64,000 nucleotides of DNA from Bradyrhizobium ottawaense. Lineage in GTDB: Bacteria > Pseudomonadota > Alphaproteobacteria > Rhizobiales > Xanthobacteraceae. Shown in pieces: positions 23,756 to 31,149 of the stretch (positions within the stretch are counted from its first letter, which is position 1; every line of letters begins with the position of its first letter). Made by a program: the position numbers and the translations under genes. The DNA lies in assembly GCF_900099825.1 (NCBI RefSeq), contig NZ_LT629693.1, forward strand, positions 62,001 to 126,000. Reading direction: 5' to 3'. Under the pieces are notes generated by a model, which worked only from the letters and a program-made list of their open reading frames with translations, was not told the origin of the DNA and made no database searches.

Positions 23756-24166
23756 CTACTGGTCCGTCGACGGCTCGAACATGCACTGCAGCGTCGGCTT
23801 GGCGATCTTGGTGAAGGTCGGGCCGATCTCGGATTGTTTCGATGGCGGCACCCAATCGGTCTCGATGGTCGGCACGCCGGTCTCGCTGATGCCGCGCAGC
23901 AGAGCTTCGCGCAGGTCGGTATCTTCCACGGTCGCGGCCGCGTAATCGTGCAGACAGCCACAGACGGTTTCGGGATGCGCCCAGCGCCCTACCATATGGG
24001 GCGCGCACAACCGCACGAATTCGCCGCGCGGATCGGGCACCCTGAACAGGGAACGCAGGGGCATTGGCTGAAGCTGGGCCTGCGCTTGACCCTTGACCTG
24101 AGCTTGCGCCGAGCCGCTGACCAGGACGGAAGCCAGGATCGCGGCAGAACAGATACGAACAAACAT
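23756..24166 (-). CDS. Secreted hypothetical protein with four cysteines
   Basis: 136 aa. Signal peptide of about 22 residues (MFVRICSAAILASVLVSGSA, cleavage after AQA), then a Gln/Ala-rich linker (QVKGQAQAQLQP). The domain carries RLCAPHMVGRWAHPETVCGC and a late LQCMF, so disulphides are likely in the periplasm. No family recognised. AAAGG precedes the ATG. Confidence 0.7.
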   Translation of the reverse strand: MFVRICSAAILASVLVSGSAQAQVKGQAQAQLQPMPLRSLFRVPDPRGEFVRLCAPHMVGRWAHPETVCGCLHDYAAATVEDTDLREALLRGISETGVPTIETDWVPPSKQSEIGPTFTKIAKPTLQCMFEPSTDQ

Positions 24167-24222
24167 TCAAAGCCTTTATCGGCGAGTTTCTTGGGAGCTG
24201 TCCGCTGCGCTTACTTGTCCGC

Positions 24223-24384
24223 TTACTTGGCCGCGACCACCATCAACTGGGGCGCGGAGGTCGTTACCGGGGAGCCGTTGTAGGAGAAGATGCCGATGCC
24301 CGGCAAGCCGTTCTCGGAAGAGCCCGCCATCGAGGGACCGGCGAGGATGCAGGCGAAGGCGAGGATGAAGCTGATCGTCCGCAT
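24223..24384 (-). CDS. Small secreted peptide, paralogue 1
   Basis: 53 aa. Signal peptide MRTISFILAFACILAGPSMA, then a mature peptide of about 33 residues beginning GSSENGLPGIGIFSYNGSPV and ending APQLMVVAAK. It aligns along its whole length with the 54-aa product at 24618-24782: shared GPSxAGSS, LPG/MPG, GxFxYxGSPV and AP. GGAGAGAGTCAG precedes the ATG. Conservation between two copies supports a real gene; function unknown. Confidence 0.75.
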   Translation of the reverse strand: MRTISFILAFACILAGPSMAGSSENGLPGIGIFSYNGSPVTTSAPQLMVVAAK

Positions 24385-24617
24385 CTGACTCTCTCCGCTT
24401 TCGGCGCCGGCGGTGCCCGCCGTTTCGTTGGCAATCTGATAGCCGCGAGTTGTTTCCGGATATCTGCGCCAAAAGCGGAAAATGGTTTCGTCGCGACCGA
24501 GATTTGTTTCGTCGGCCAGAGGGGACGAAATATTGGCGAGAAAAACCCAATAATTTCAGCAGAGCGAAGCCCGCGTCGGCCACCAAACCGACCGCAATTG
24601 GCTGGTGCCGGCCTGGT

Positions 24618-24782
24618 TTACCGGCTGATCGCCGCCATTATTATTTCCGGCGCCGGGATCACCACGGGAGATCCGCAATAGGTGAAGGTTCCAACACCCG
24701 GCATGTCGCGATCGGAACTGCCGGCCAGCGACGGGCCGGTCAGCACGAAAACCAGGGCGATCATGTAACTGAGGGCTCGCAT
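24618..24782 (-). CDS. Small secreted peptide, paralogue 2
   Basis: 54 aa. Signal peptide MRALSYMIALVFVLTGPSLA and mature part GSSDRDMPGVGTFTYCGSPV followed by VIPAPEIIMAAISR. It is the upstream member of the tandem pair, with GTGGAGATGTCAG before the ATG. Unlike its partner it has one cysteine in the mature part (YCGSP versus YNGSP). The 233-bp spacer between the copies holds no further gene. Confidence 0.75.
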   Translation of the reverse strand: MRALSYMIALVFVLTGPSLAGSSDRDMPGVGTFTYCGSPVVIPAPEIIMAAISR

Positions 24783-24996
24783 CTGACATCTCCACCTATC
24801 ATCTGGAGATGAGACGCCCGCTGAACCAAGCGGGTTCGAGCCTGCGAAGCGAGTTTTTAAGGTTTCTCTGCAAAAGAAGCCACCTCAACCGGGCCGGTCG
24901 TGAACCTTAGCTTCGTCGCGACCTACTCAATCGAACGATGTGCAACTTTCCGAGTGAAGGCGCGTTGTAATCTTTCCTCAACAAAGGATAGCCGTC

Positions 24997-25272
24997 GTGG
25001 GCAATGGCAACATCGACGTTGGCAATCAAACCCCGACCCGCAAACCCGGCCAGCCGGCAGTTGAACTGACGTCAGGGCGTAGCGGCTCTTCCGAACAGCG
25101 GGTCGACAGTTCCATGAAGACCGAGCCCCCTTGTGGTGCGATGTCGCAACAAGGTGGCGAGTTCCGCGGCAATCTATCGGCGCCGCAGAAATTCGTTCAT
25201 CTGGTCGGATGCCGCGAGCCCAAAGTCAGGGGCTCCGAGGTTCGCCAATATTCCAATCCGGCCAAACGGTAA
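24997..25272 (+). CDS. Doubtful hypothetical protein
   Basis: 91 aa from a GTG with AAAGGAT 7 nt upstream. The sequence is low in hydrophobic residues and rich in Gly, Ser, Gln and Pro (MGNGNIDVGNQTPTRKPGQP), with no recognisable family. Codon use is acceptable, but there is no other support. It is followed immediately by an 18-bp perfect palindrome (GGTAAGCCCGGGCTTACC, 25268-25285) that could terminate it. Confidence 0.35.
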   Translation: MGNGNIDVGNQTPTRKPGQPAVELTSGRSGSSEQRVDSSMKTEPPCGAMSQQGGEFRGNLSAPQKFVHLVGCREPKVRGSEVRQYSNPAKR

Positions 25273-25285
25273 GCCCGGGCTTACC
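25268..25285. terminator. 18-bp perfect palindrome
   Basis: GGTAAGCCCGGGCTTACC overlaps the end of the doubtful frame at 24997-25272 and lies 48 bp from the stop of the convergent creA-like gene. There is no T-run; it is a possible hairpin or protein site. Confidence 0.35.
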
Positions 25286-25333
25286 AAGCGGTGATGCCCG
25301 GCTCCTCGCCCGGGAACCGAACTGCTGCGAAAG

Positions 25334-25882
25334 CTACTGAACGAACTCACCGCATTTCTGAACCACGGCATCGGCGGCCCCCCACGGCATGATCGGTACC
25401 GAGGACGTCGAGTTTTTGGGTGAACCTTCGATCAGTTTATCCGAATAGACCATGTAGACCAGAACGTTGCGCTTGGCGTCGCAGCCACGAACGATCTGCA
25501 TCTTCTTGAAGAACAGCGAGCGGCGCTGGCGGAACATGTCATCGCCCTGCCCCATCTTGTCCTTGAAACGGATCGGCCCAATCTGACGGCAGGCCAGCGA
25601 AATGTCCGAGACCTCCTCGGCGAGGCCCAGCCAGCCCTTGAAGCCGCCCTTTTCCGGTATCGTGAAGTGGCAGGCGACGCCCTCGACCTCGGGGTCATCG
25701 ACGCCATAGGTCGCCAATTTGTCGTTGGGGCTCACCCATTTGAACACGGTCGACCGGCGGAAGATCAGATCCGGCTCGTCGGCGGCCGAAACAGGGGTGG
25801 CCTGCCACAGCGTCAGTGCGAGCACCGCCAAGGCCAGAATTGTCCACTTCCCGTCACACTTTACGATGGCCTTGGATGCCAT
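25334..25882 (-). CDS. creA: CreA family protein
   Basis: 182 aa. Signal peptide (KWTILALAVLALTLWQATPV, cleavage after SAA). CreA-family features: VSPNDKLATYGVDDPEVEGV, then CHFTIPEKGGFKGWLGLAEE, SDISLACRQIGPIRF, and QRRSLFFKKMQIVRGCDAKR followed by LVYMVYSDKL. It is a periplasmic protein conserved in Gram-negatives without an established biochemical activity. ATG 25882 has GTGGAGATATCA upstream; four extra codons of the longer frame are rejected. Confidence 0.92.
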   Translation of the reverse strand: MASKAIVKCDGKWTILALAVLALTLWQATPVSAADEPDLIFRRSTVFKWVSPNDKLATYGVDDPEVEGVACHFTIPEKGGFKGWLGLAEEVSDISLACRQIGPIRFKDKMGQGDDMFRQRRSLFFKKMQIVRGCDAKRNVLVYMVYSDKLIEGSPKNSTSSVPIMPWGAADAVVQKCGEFVQ

Positions 25883-26133
25883 TGATATCTCCACTGCAAA
25901 AGCCGCTGCACAAGCAGCTAAACGCCTCGCCGCCTATGTAATGGCGGAATGCCGCACAGGAAGACCGGCCCGCGCCGGCGGGCCGGCTCGTTTAACGGAA
26001 TGTGAGGCTTTTTTGTTACGCTCAGGGCGAAAAGCTCTGGCATTAGAAGGCTTACGCTGGTGAACGCTTTTCGCGTCTGCGACAACAAATGAATATCGGG
26101 CCACTGGATTCGAAATTCTGTAATTCGAGGATT

Positions 26134-28032
26134 ATGCGCGTGAGCGGGCATCGGATTTTGAGTGCGGCTAGTGCGCACGTGAAGGTTGCGGAGCAGCGGT
26201 CCAAAAGCGTCGGGTTTTGGCAGATTGCGGTGTTGACGGCGGCAGGCACCCTGGGGGCCGCCTCGCAGGCGGATGCGGCGCTGTTCTACTATCAGGATTC
26301 CGATTCAGGCTATTCCCGACCCACGCCGTCGGTGCAGCCGCGGCGCCAGCGGAACACGCGAAAGAATTCGGCCGGGAAGCAAGCGGCGGAGAAGGAAACC
26401 GGCGCCAAGCCGCAGGGACCGCTGATTATCGCGGTCTCGATCGACAAGCAGAAGGTCCGGATCTACGACTCCCGCGGGTTGTTCGCTGAAAGTCCGGTGT
26501 CCACGGGCATGAAGGGTCACTCGACCCCGATGGGCGTGTTCAGCATCATCCAGAAGCACAAGTTCCACCATTCCAACATTTATAGCGGCGCGCCGATGCC
26601 CTATATGCAGCGCATCACCTGGTCGGGTATCGCGATGCACGCCGGAGTGCTGCCGGGCTATCCGGCATCGCACGGCTGCATCCGCATGCCGATGGCGTTC
26701 GCCGTCAAGATGTGGAACTGGACCAAAATGGGCGCGCGCGTGGTCGTGACGCCCGGCGAGATGACGCCCGCCAGTTTCTCGCATCCCCTGCTGGTGGCCC
26801 AGAAGATCGCGCCGCAGCCTGTCGTTGCCGATGAGCCCAAGAGCGACTTGATCAAGAGCGATCTCCCAAAGGCGGACATGCCGGCGGTGAAGAGCGACAA
26901 GGGCGCGGATGCCGGCCCGGGCATCAAGTCCGAGAATTCGGTGGCGAGCCTCGAACTCCGATCGACCGTCGGCCACGCCTCTGCGCTCCGCGAGCAAACC
27001 CAGACCGCGGATGCCAGCGGCGACATGTCGGCGGCGAATGCTGCGGTGACGATGTCGGATCCGACCGGTGGCAAGTCGTCGTCCAGCGAAGCGGTGAGCA
27101 CGGAAGCAAGACCCGAAGCACCGAAATCCGAATCCAGGCCGGAAGCAGAATCAACTTCCGCCAACAGCGCCGATACCGCTTCGTCCGACAACAAGTCGGC
27201 GGAAGCTTCGATTGCCGACGCAAAATCCGACGAGACCGGTTCGGTCGAGAAGAAGACCGACGAGGCCGAGGCTCCAACACCGCCCGCTGCCGACGCTGCC
27301 AAGACCGAGACGGCAAGCGACGGCGCGAAGGTTCAGGAGAAGGCTGAAGACAAGCCCGTTGAAGGCAAGGTTGAAGCCAAGTCGGCTGAAAAGCCGGACG
27401 AAGCGAAGGCCGATGCGGCCAAGGCTGAAGTAAAGGCGGAGCCGGTCACGGTGGAAGCCGCCAAGCCGGAAGTGACCAAGGCCGACGCGTCGGCTGCGCC
27501 CGATGCGAAGAAAGATACGGCGCGCCTGCCCGGCGTCGAGAAGGCCGCTGCCGCGAAGGCTGAGCCCAAGCGTACCGGGCAGATCGCGGTATTCGTGAGC
27601 CGCAAGGATTCCAAGCTCTACGTTCGCCAGAACTTCGCCCCGCTGTTCGATGTGCCCATCACCATCGCGCCGAGTGACCGGCCGCTGGGTACGCATGTCT
27701 TCACCGCGGAAGCTGACAAGAGCGACCCGAACCTGTTGCGCTGGTCGGTGGTCACGCTGCCGGTGACCGCCCGCAACGCGGCCCGCAATGACGCCGATGA
27801 TGACCGTCCCGCACGGCGCCGCAAGATGGCGGGCGGAGCGCCTGCAGAGGTCAAGCCCCGGCCCGTGCCGGACAGCCCGGCCGAGGCGCTCGACCGCATC
27901 GCCATCCCGCAGGATGCGATGGCGCGTATCACCGAGGCGCTGACGACCGGTAGTTCGATCATCGTATCCGACCAGGGCATCAACCAGGGCGAAACCGGCG
28001 AAGGCACCGATTTCATCGTTTCGCTGCGGTAA
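26134..28032 (+). CDS. L,D-transpeptidase (YkuD) with long Ala/Lys/Glu-rich linker and a second degenerate domain
   Basis: About 632 aa. N-terminal signal/membrane region (WQIAVLTAAGTLGAASQADA). The YkuD catalytic domain runs about 95-220: KVRIYDSRGLFAESPVSTGM, STPMGVFSI, and the active-site SHGCIRMPM (catalytic Cys). Then come about 270 residues of Ala/Lys/Glu/Ser/Asp-rich low-complexity linker, and a second YkuD-like segment (GQIAVFVSRKDSKLYVRQNF, RPLGTHVFTAE) without the HGC motif. It should form or modify 3-3 peptidoglycan cross-links or attach proteins in the periplasm. The start is uncertain: ATG 26089, ATG 26134 and GTG 26140 are all open. Confidence 0.88.
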   Translation: MRVSGHRILSAASAHVKVAEQRSKSVGFWQIAVLTAAGTLGAASQADAALFYYQDSDSGYSRPTPSVQPRRQRNTRKNSAGKQAAEKETGAKPQGPLIIAVSIDKQKVRIYDSRGLFAESPVSTGMKGHSTPMGVFSIIQKHKFHHSNIYSGAPMPYMQRITWSGIAMHAGVLPGYPASHGCIRMPMAFAVKMWNWTKMGARVVVTPGEMTPASFSHPLLVAQKIAPQPVVADEPKSDLIKSDLPKADMPAVKSDKGADAGPGIKSENSVASLELRSTVGHASALREQTQTADASGDMSAANAAVTMSDPTGGKSSSSEAVSTEARPEAPKSESRPEAESTSANSADTASSDNKSAEASIADAKSDETGSVEKKTDEAEAPTPPAADAAKTETASDGAKVQEKAEDKPVEGKVEAKSAEKPDEAKADAAKAEVKAEPVTVEAAKPEVTKADASAAPDAKKDTARLPGVEKAAAAKAEPKRTGQIAVFVSRKDSKLYVRQNFAPLFDVPITIAPSDRPLGTHVFTAEADKSDPNLLRWSVVTLPVTARNAARNDADDDRPARRRKMAGGAPAEVKPRPVPDSPAEALDRIAIPQDAMARITEALTTGSSIIVSDQGINQGETGEGTDFIVSLR

Positions 28033-28122
28033 TTCATAACGGCTTGTTGAGCGGCGAGGTGGCGCGCCTTGCGCTATGTTGGCTTCTGTCGAACCGCACC
28101 AGCCTTCCATGCGAGGCGCGCC

Positions 28123-28716
28123 ATGATTGACCGCAGGACGATAATCACGGCGGCGGTCGCAGCCGTTGCCGGCGCGGCCTCGGGCCGTCAGGCGTTCGCG
28201 CAAGCCGGCATGAGCCGGATCACGGCGTATGCATTTTCATTTCCGGGATTGGCCGGCGGCGACATCCGGCTTGCCGACTATGCCGGCCATCCGATCCTGA
28301 TCGTCAACACCGCCTCGCTTTGTGGCTTCACGCCGCAATATGGCGGCCTGCAGGAATTGTGGACCGAGTTCCACGACCGCGGCTTAATGATGGTCGGCGT
28401 TCCCTCCAATGATTTCGGCGGCCAGGAGCCGGGCGGCGCGACCGAGATCGCCGAGACCGCGCAGCACCAATACGGGGTAACTTTCCCGATAGCAGCCAAG
28501 GCGGTCGTGAAGGGACCGAACGCGCATCCGTTCTACAAATGGGCGGCAGAGGCGCGCCCCAAGGATGTTCCACGTTGGAACTTCCACAAATACCTCATTG
28601 GCCGCGACGGCTATATCGCCGACGTATTTCCGGAGTCCATTGAGCCTGCGGATACCCGCGTGAAAACGGCGATCGCCCGGGCCCTCAGCCAGACCGTCGC
28701 GGAACGCAGCGGCTAG
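28123..28716 (+). CDS. Glutathione peroxidase family protein, exported
   Basis: 197 aa. The twin-arginine-like leader MIDRRTIITAAVAAVAGAAS...AFA suggests Tat or Sec export. The thioredoxin-fold core has NTASLCGFTPQYGGLQELW (peroxidatic Cys, not selenocysteine), VPSNDFGGQEPG (Gln of the catalytic tetrad) and PRWNFHKYLI (Trp-Asn). It reduces hydroperoxides, probably with thioredoxin-like donors in bacteria. An envelope location is unusual but recurrent in this group. ATG 28123 has GAGGCGCGCC upstream. Confidence 0.9.
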   Translation: MIDRRTIITAAVAAVAGAASGRQAFAQAGMSRITAYAFSFPGLAGGDIRLADYAGHPILIVNTASLCGFTPQYGGLQELWTEFHDRGLMMVGVPSNDFGGQEPGGATEIAETAQHQYGVTFPIAAKAVVKGPNAHPFYKWAAEARPKDVPRWNFHKYLIGRDGYIADVFPESIEPADTRVKTAIARALSQTVAERSG

Positions 28717-28912
28717 ACTTCGGGACACGCCTTAAGCAGCGAACTGTCCACCGAATTAACCGGTTGAGCGACAAATCGACGGCCCCGGACGACAGCCGTT
28801 GCCTTGGCGGGGCGGCTGCAACTAGGGTACGATGCACTGGGGCAGGAAGCGGCCGGGACGACGGCAAAAATGCCGGTACCGGGAGCGGGATTCGAATTTT
28901 AGGGAAAACAAG

Positions 28913-29893
28913 ATGCGTATCGCGGCAGGGTTGATCTTTGCAGGCACAGTTTCGCTGCTGGCTTCAGGCGCGGCGTGGTCACAAACGCCTCCGGCCAAGG
29001 GCGCGGCCTCTCCTCCGGCGGCGGCCCCGCAGGCGGCCGCCCCCGCTCCTGCCGCAGCACCGGCGGCACCCGCCACGGCGCAACCCCCGCAGCCCGCCAG
29101 AGCCGCGTGCAACACGCCGGGTGCACTCGGCGTCGGACGGACCGTCGAGATCGACACCACGGGCGGACCCGGGTTCGGCTTCGAGCACTTCAAGCAACTC
29201 GATTTCCTGCGCGACAAGGAGGTCGTGCTGACCTTCGACGACGGCCCGTGGCCGCTGAACACGCCCGCCGTGCTGAAGGCGCTGGCCGACGAATGCACGA
29301 CCGGCATCTTCTTCTCGATCGGCAAGCACGCCACCTACTATCCGGAAATCATCAAGCAGGTTTACGCCGCCGGTCACACGGTCGGCACCCACACCTGGTC
29401 GCATGCGACGCTGACCAACAAGAAACTGACCGAGGACCAGCGCAAGGAAGAAATCGAGAAGGGATTCAGCGCGGTGAAATGGGCGCTCGGCGGCGTCTCG
29501 CCGTCGCCGTTCTTCCGCTTCCCGGCCCTGCAGCACCCGCCGGAAATGGTCACCTATCTCGGCGACCGCAACATCGCGATGTTTTCCTGCGATCTCGACT
29601 CGTTTGACTTCAAGGCCCGCAACGCCCAGGCCGTCATCGACGTAACGATGAAGAAGCTCGACAAGCTCGGCAAGGGCATCATCCTGATGCACGACTTCCA
29701 CAAGCACACCGCCGAAGCCCTGCCAGATCTGCTGAAGAAGCTGAAGGCCGGCGGCTACAAGGTCGTGGCGATGAAGGCCAAGGCCCCGGCGCAGACCATC
29801 GCCAAATACGACGAAGAGGTCATCAAGGACGCCAAGCTGCCGACCGTGAGCTCGCGGCCGGTTTCCAGCGTCGTGCAGACGATTTCGGAATAG
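28913..29893 (+). CDS. Polysaccharide deacetylase (NodB-homology), secreted
   Basis: 326 aa. Signal peptide (MRIAAGLIFAGTVSLLASGA, cleavage after WSQ), then a Pro/Ala-rich linker to about residue 60. The NodB-fold catalytic region starts with VVLTFDDGPWPLNTP (catalytic Asp/metal Asp), followed by VGTHTWSHATL (metal His pair), FFRFPALQHPPEM, and ILMHDFHKHTAEAL. It is a metal-dependent de-N- or de-O-acetylase acting on an envelope glycan. AGGGAAAACAAG precedes the ATG. Confidence 0.92.
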   Translation: MRIAAGLIFAGTVSLLASGAAWSQTPPAKGAASPPAAAPQAAAPAPAAAPAAPATAQPPQPARAACNTPGALGVGRTVEIDTTGGPGFGFEHFKQLDFLRDKEVVLTFDDGPWPLNTPAVLKALADECTTGIFFSIGKHATYYPEIIKQVYAAGHTVGTHTWSHATLTNKKLTEDQRKEEIEKGFSAVKWALGGVSPSPFFRFPALQHPPEMVTYLGDRNIAMFSCDLDSFDFKARNAQAVIDVTMKKLDKLGKGIILMHDFHKHTAEALPDLLKKLKAGGYKVVAMKAKAPAQTIAKYDEEVIKDAKLPTVSSRPVSSVVQTISE

Positions 29894-29910
29894 TCGGCGG
29901 CGACAAGGTC

Positions 29911-30468
29911 GTGCCGGCGCTGCGCATCGAAGGTTACGTCATCGTGTCCGGCGACGGCATGCTGGCGAACGCCGATCGCGTGATGCCGGAGGGACTGAAG
30001 TTCGAGGGCGACAAGAAGTTCTTCACCGACGCCCTCGACCATGCCGACCTGATCGTGCACGGGCGCAATTCGTTCGAAGACCAGCCGAATTCGCCGAAGC
30101 GCAAGCGGGTCATCCTGACCCGCAACGTCGATGCGATCGCCCCCGATCCAACCAATCCGAAATCCACGCTGTGGAACCCCGCCGGCGCTTCCTTTGAGGC
30201 TGCCTGCGCGCAGGCCGGCGTGCACGCCGGCAGCGTCGCCATCATCGGTGGCCCCTACGTGTTCGGCATGTTCATGGACCGCTACGACACGTTCTGGCTG
30301 TCGCTGGCGCCGCACGTGCGCTTGCCGGGCGGCGAGCCCTGCTTCCCCGGTGTTCCTGATCGCTCGCCGCAGCAAATCCTCGCCGCGCACGGGCTGCGCG
30401 CCGGCGAACCGCAGATGCTGGATGCGGCCGATGACGTCAGCGTTACGCCGTGGCGGCGCAACACCTGA
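29911..30468 (+). CDS. RibD C-terminal/dihydrofolate reductase-fold protein
   Basis: 185 aa. Features of the DHFR-like RibD C-terminal family: RIEGYVIVSGDGMLANADRV, ADLIVHGRNSFEDQP, KRKRVILTRN, and VAIIGGPYVFGMFMDRYDTF, where IIGGP is the nucleotide loop. It is probably an NADPH-dependent reductase of unknown substrate. GTG 29911 lies 17 nt after the deacetylase stop on the same strand, so the two may be co-transcribed. It converges on the DoxX gene. Confidence 0.82.
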   Translation: MPALRIEGYVIVSGDGMLANADRVMPEGLKFEGDKKFFTDALDHADLIVHGRNSFEDQPNSPKRKRVILTRNVDAIAPDPTNPKSTLWNPAGASFEAACAQAGVHAGSVAIIGGPYVFGMFMDRYDTFWLSLAPHVRLPGGEPCFPGVPDRSPQQILAAHGLRAGEPQMLDAADDVSVTPWRRNT

Positions 30469-30489
30469 CGCTGGCTTTAGCGGCCTGGC

Positions 30490-30939
30490 TCAGACGTCGT
30501 AAGCCGGTTCCGAGTTTCGCGGCCCGCGGCCGTAGCCCGCGATCATGAACAGCGCGCCGATGATCGAGAGATTCTTCAAGGCATCTATCAAGGTCTTGGC
30601 GTTGTCGGGCGGCGACTGGTTCCAGAAATCGTGGAAGTAGAAAGTGGTGGCGAGCACAAAGAAGATCAGCAGGATCGAGAAAAAGCGCGCCAGGAAATTC
30701 AGCGCGATCATCAACCCCGCCAGGATCTCGAAGCCGCCGACACCGATCGCCAGCAGTTGCGGCATCGGCATCCCGGTCAGGGTCTCCAGTTGCGACGTAT
30801 AGGGCGCCAGCAACGTGGGGATCGACACCTTGGAGGCGATGAAGTCCGCCGTTGCCGGAATGGCGAACAGCTTGGTCGCCCCGGTGTAGATGAAGAGCAC
30901 CGCGAACAAAACTCGCCCGAAAGTGAACAACGCTGGCAT
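30490..30939 (-). CDS. DoxX family membrane protein
   Basis: 149 aa with four hydrophobic helices. The N-terminus is FGRVLFAVLFIYTGATKLFA; later segments are QLLAIGVGGFEILAGLMIAL and FFSILLIFFVLATTFYFHDF, with NQSPPDNAKTLIDALKNLSI in the last loop. This is the DoxX/DoxD-type inner-membrane fold, whose members have been linked to redox and stress functions; the specific role is unknown. GAGGCCGACCC precedes the ATG. Confidence 0.88.
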   Translation of the reverse strand: MPALFTFGRVLFAVLFIYTGATKLFAIPATADFIASKVSIPTLLAPYTSQLETLTGMPMPQLLAIGVGGFEILAGLMIALNFLARFFSILLIFFVLATTFYFHDFWNQSPPDNAKTLIDALKNLSIIGALFMIAGYGRGPRNSEPAYDV

Positions 30940-31040
30940 GGGTCGGCCTCACTGAATTGGCAAAGCAAAATTGCAGGCGGAGCGAAACGATTATGGGCGT
31001 TTCGCTTCCGCTTTTCAAACGAACAAAATCGAAACCGTCC

Positions 31041-31056
31041 GCGCAGGTTCCTGCGC
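31041..31056. terminator. Short perfect hairpin
   Basis: GCGCAGG-TT-CCTGCGC sits between the start of the DoxX gene and the end of maeB (both minus strand), next to a dispersed repeat. It has no T-run; it may be a terminator remnant for maeB. Confidence 0.35.
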
Positions 31057-31066
31057 GGGCTCTATC

Positions 31067-31146
31067 TTTGACGCGTTTTCTTCCCGCGAACCGGTACCCA
31101 TCCCCGGATCAAGTCCGGGGGCGTGCTTCGCTCGAAAACGCTTTAG
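31067..31146. repeat. Dispersed TTTGACGCGTTTTCTT repeat, copy B with inserted hairpin
   Basis: Same unit as at 13407-13461 (TTTGACGCGTTTTCTTCCCG...AACCGGTACCCA...CGCTCGAAAACGCTTTAG). The middle is interrupted by CCCCGGATCAAGTCCGGGG, itself a hairpin. It ends 3 bp before the maeB stop codon. Confidence 0.75.
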
Positions 31147-31149
31147 AAA

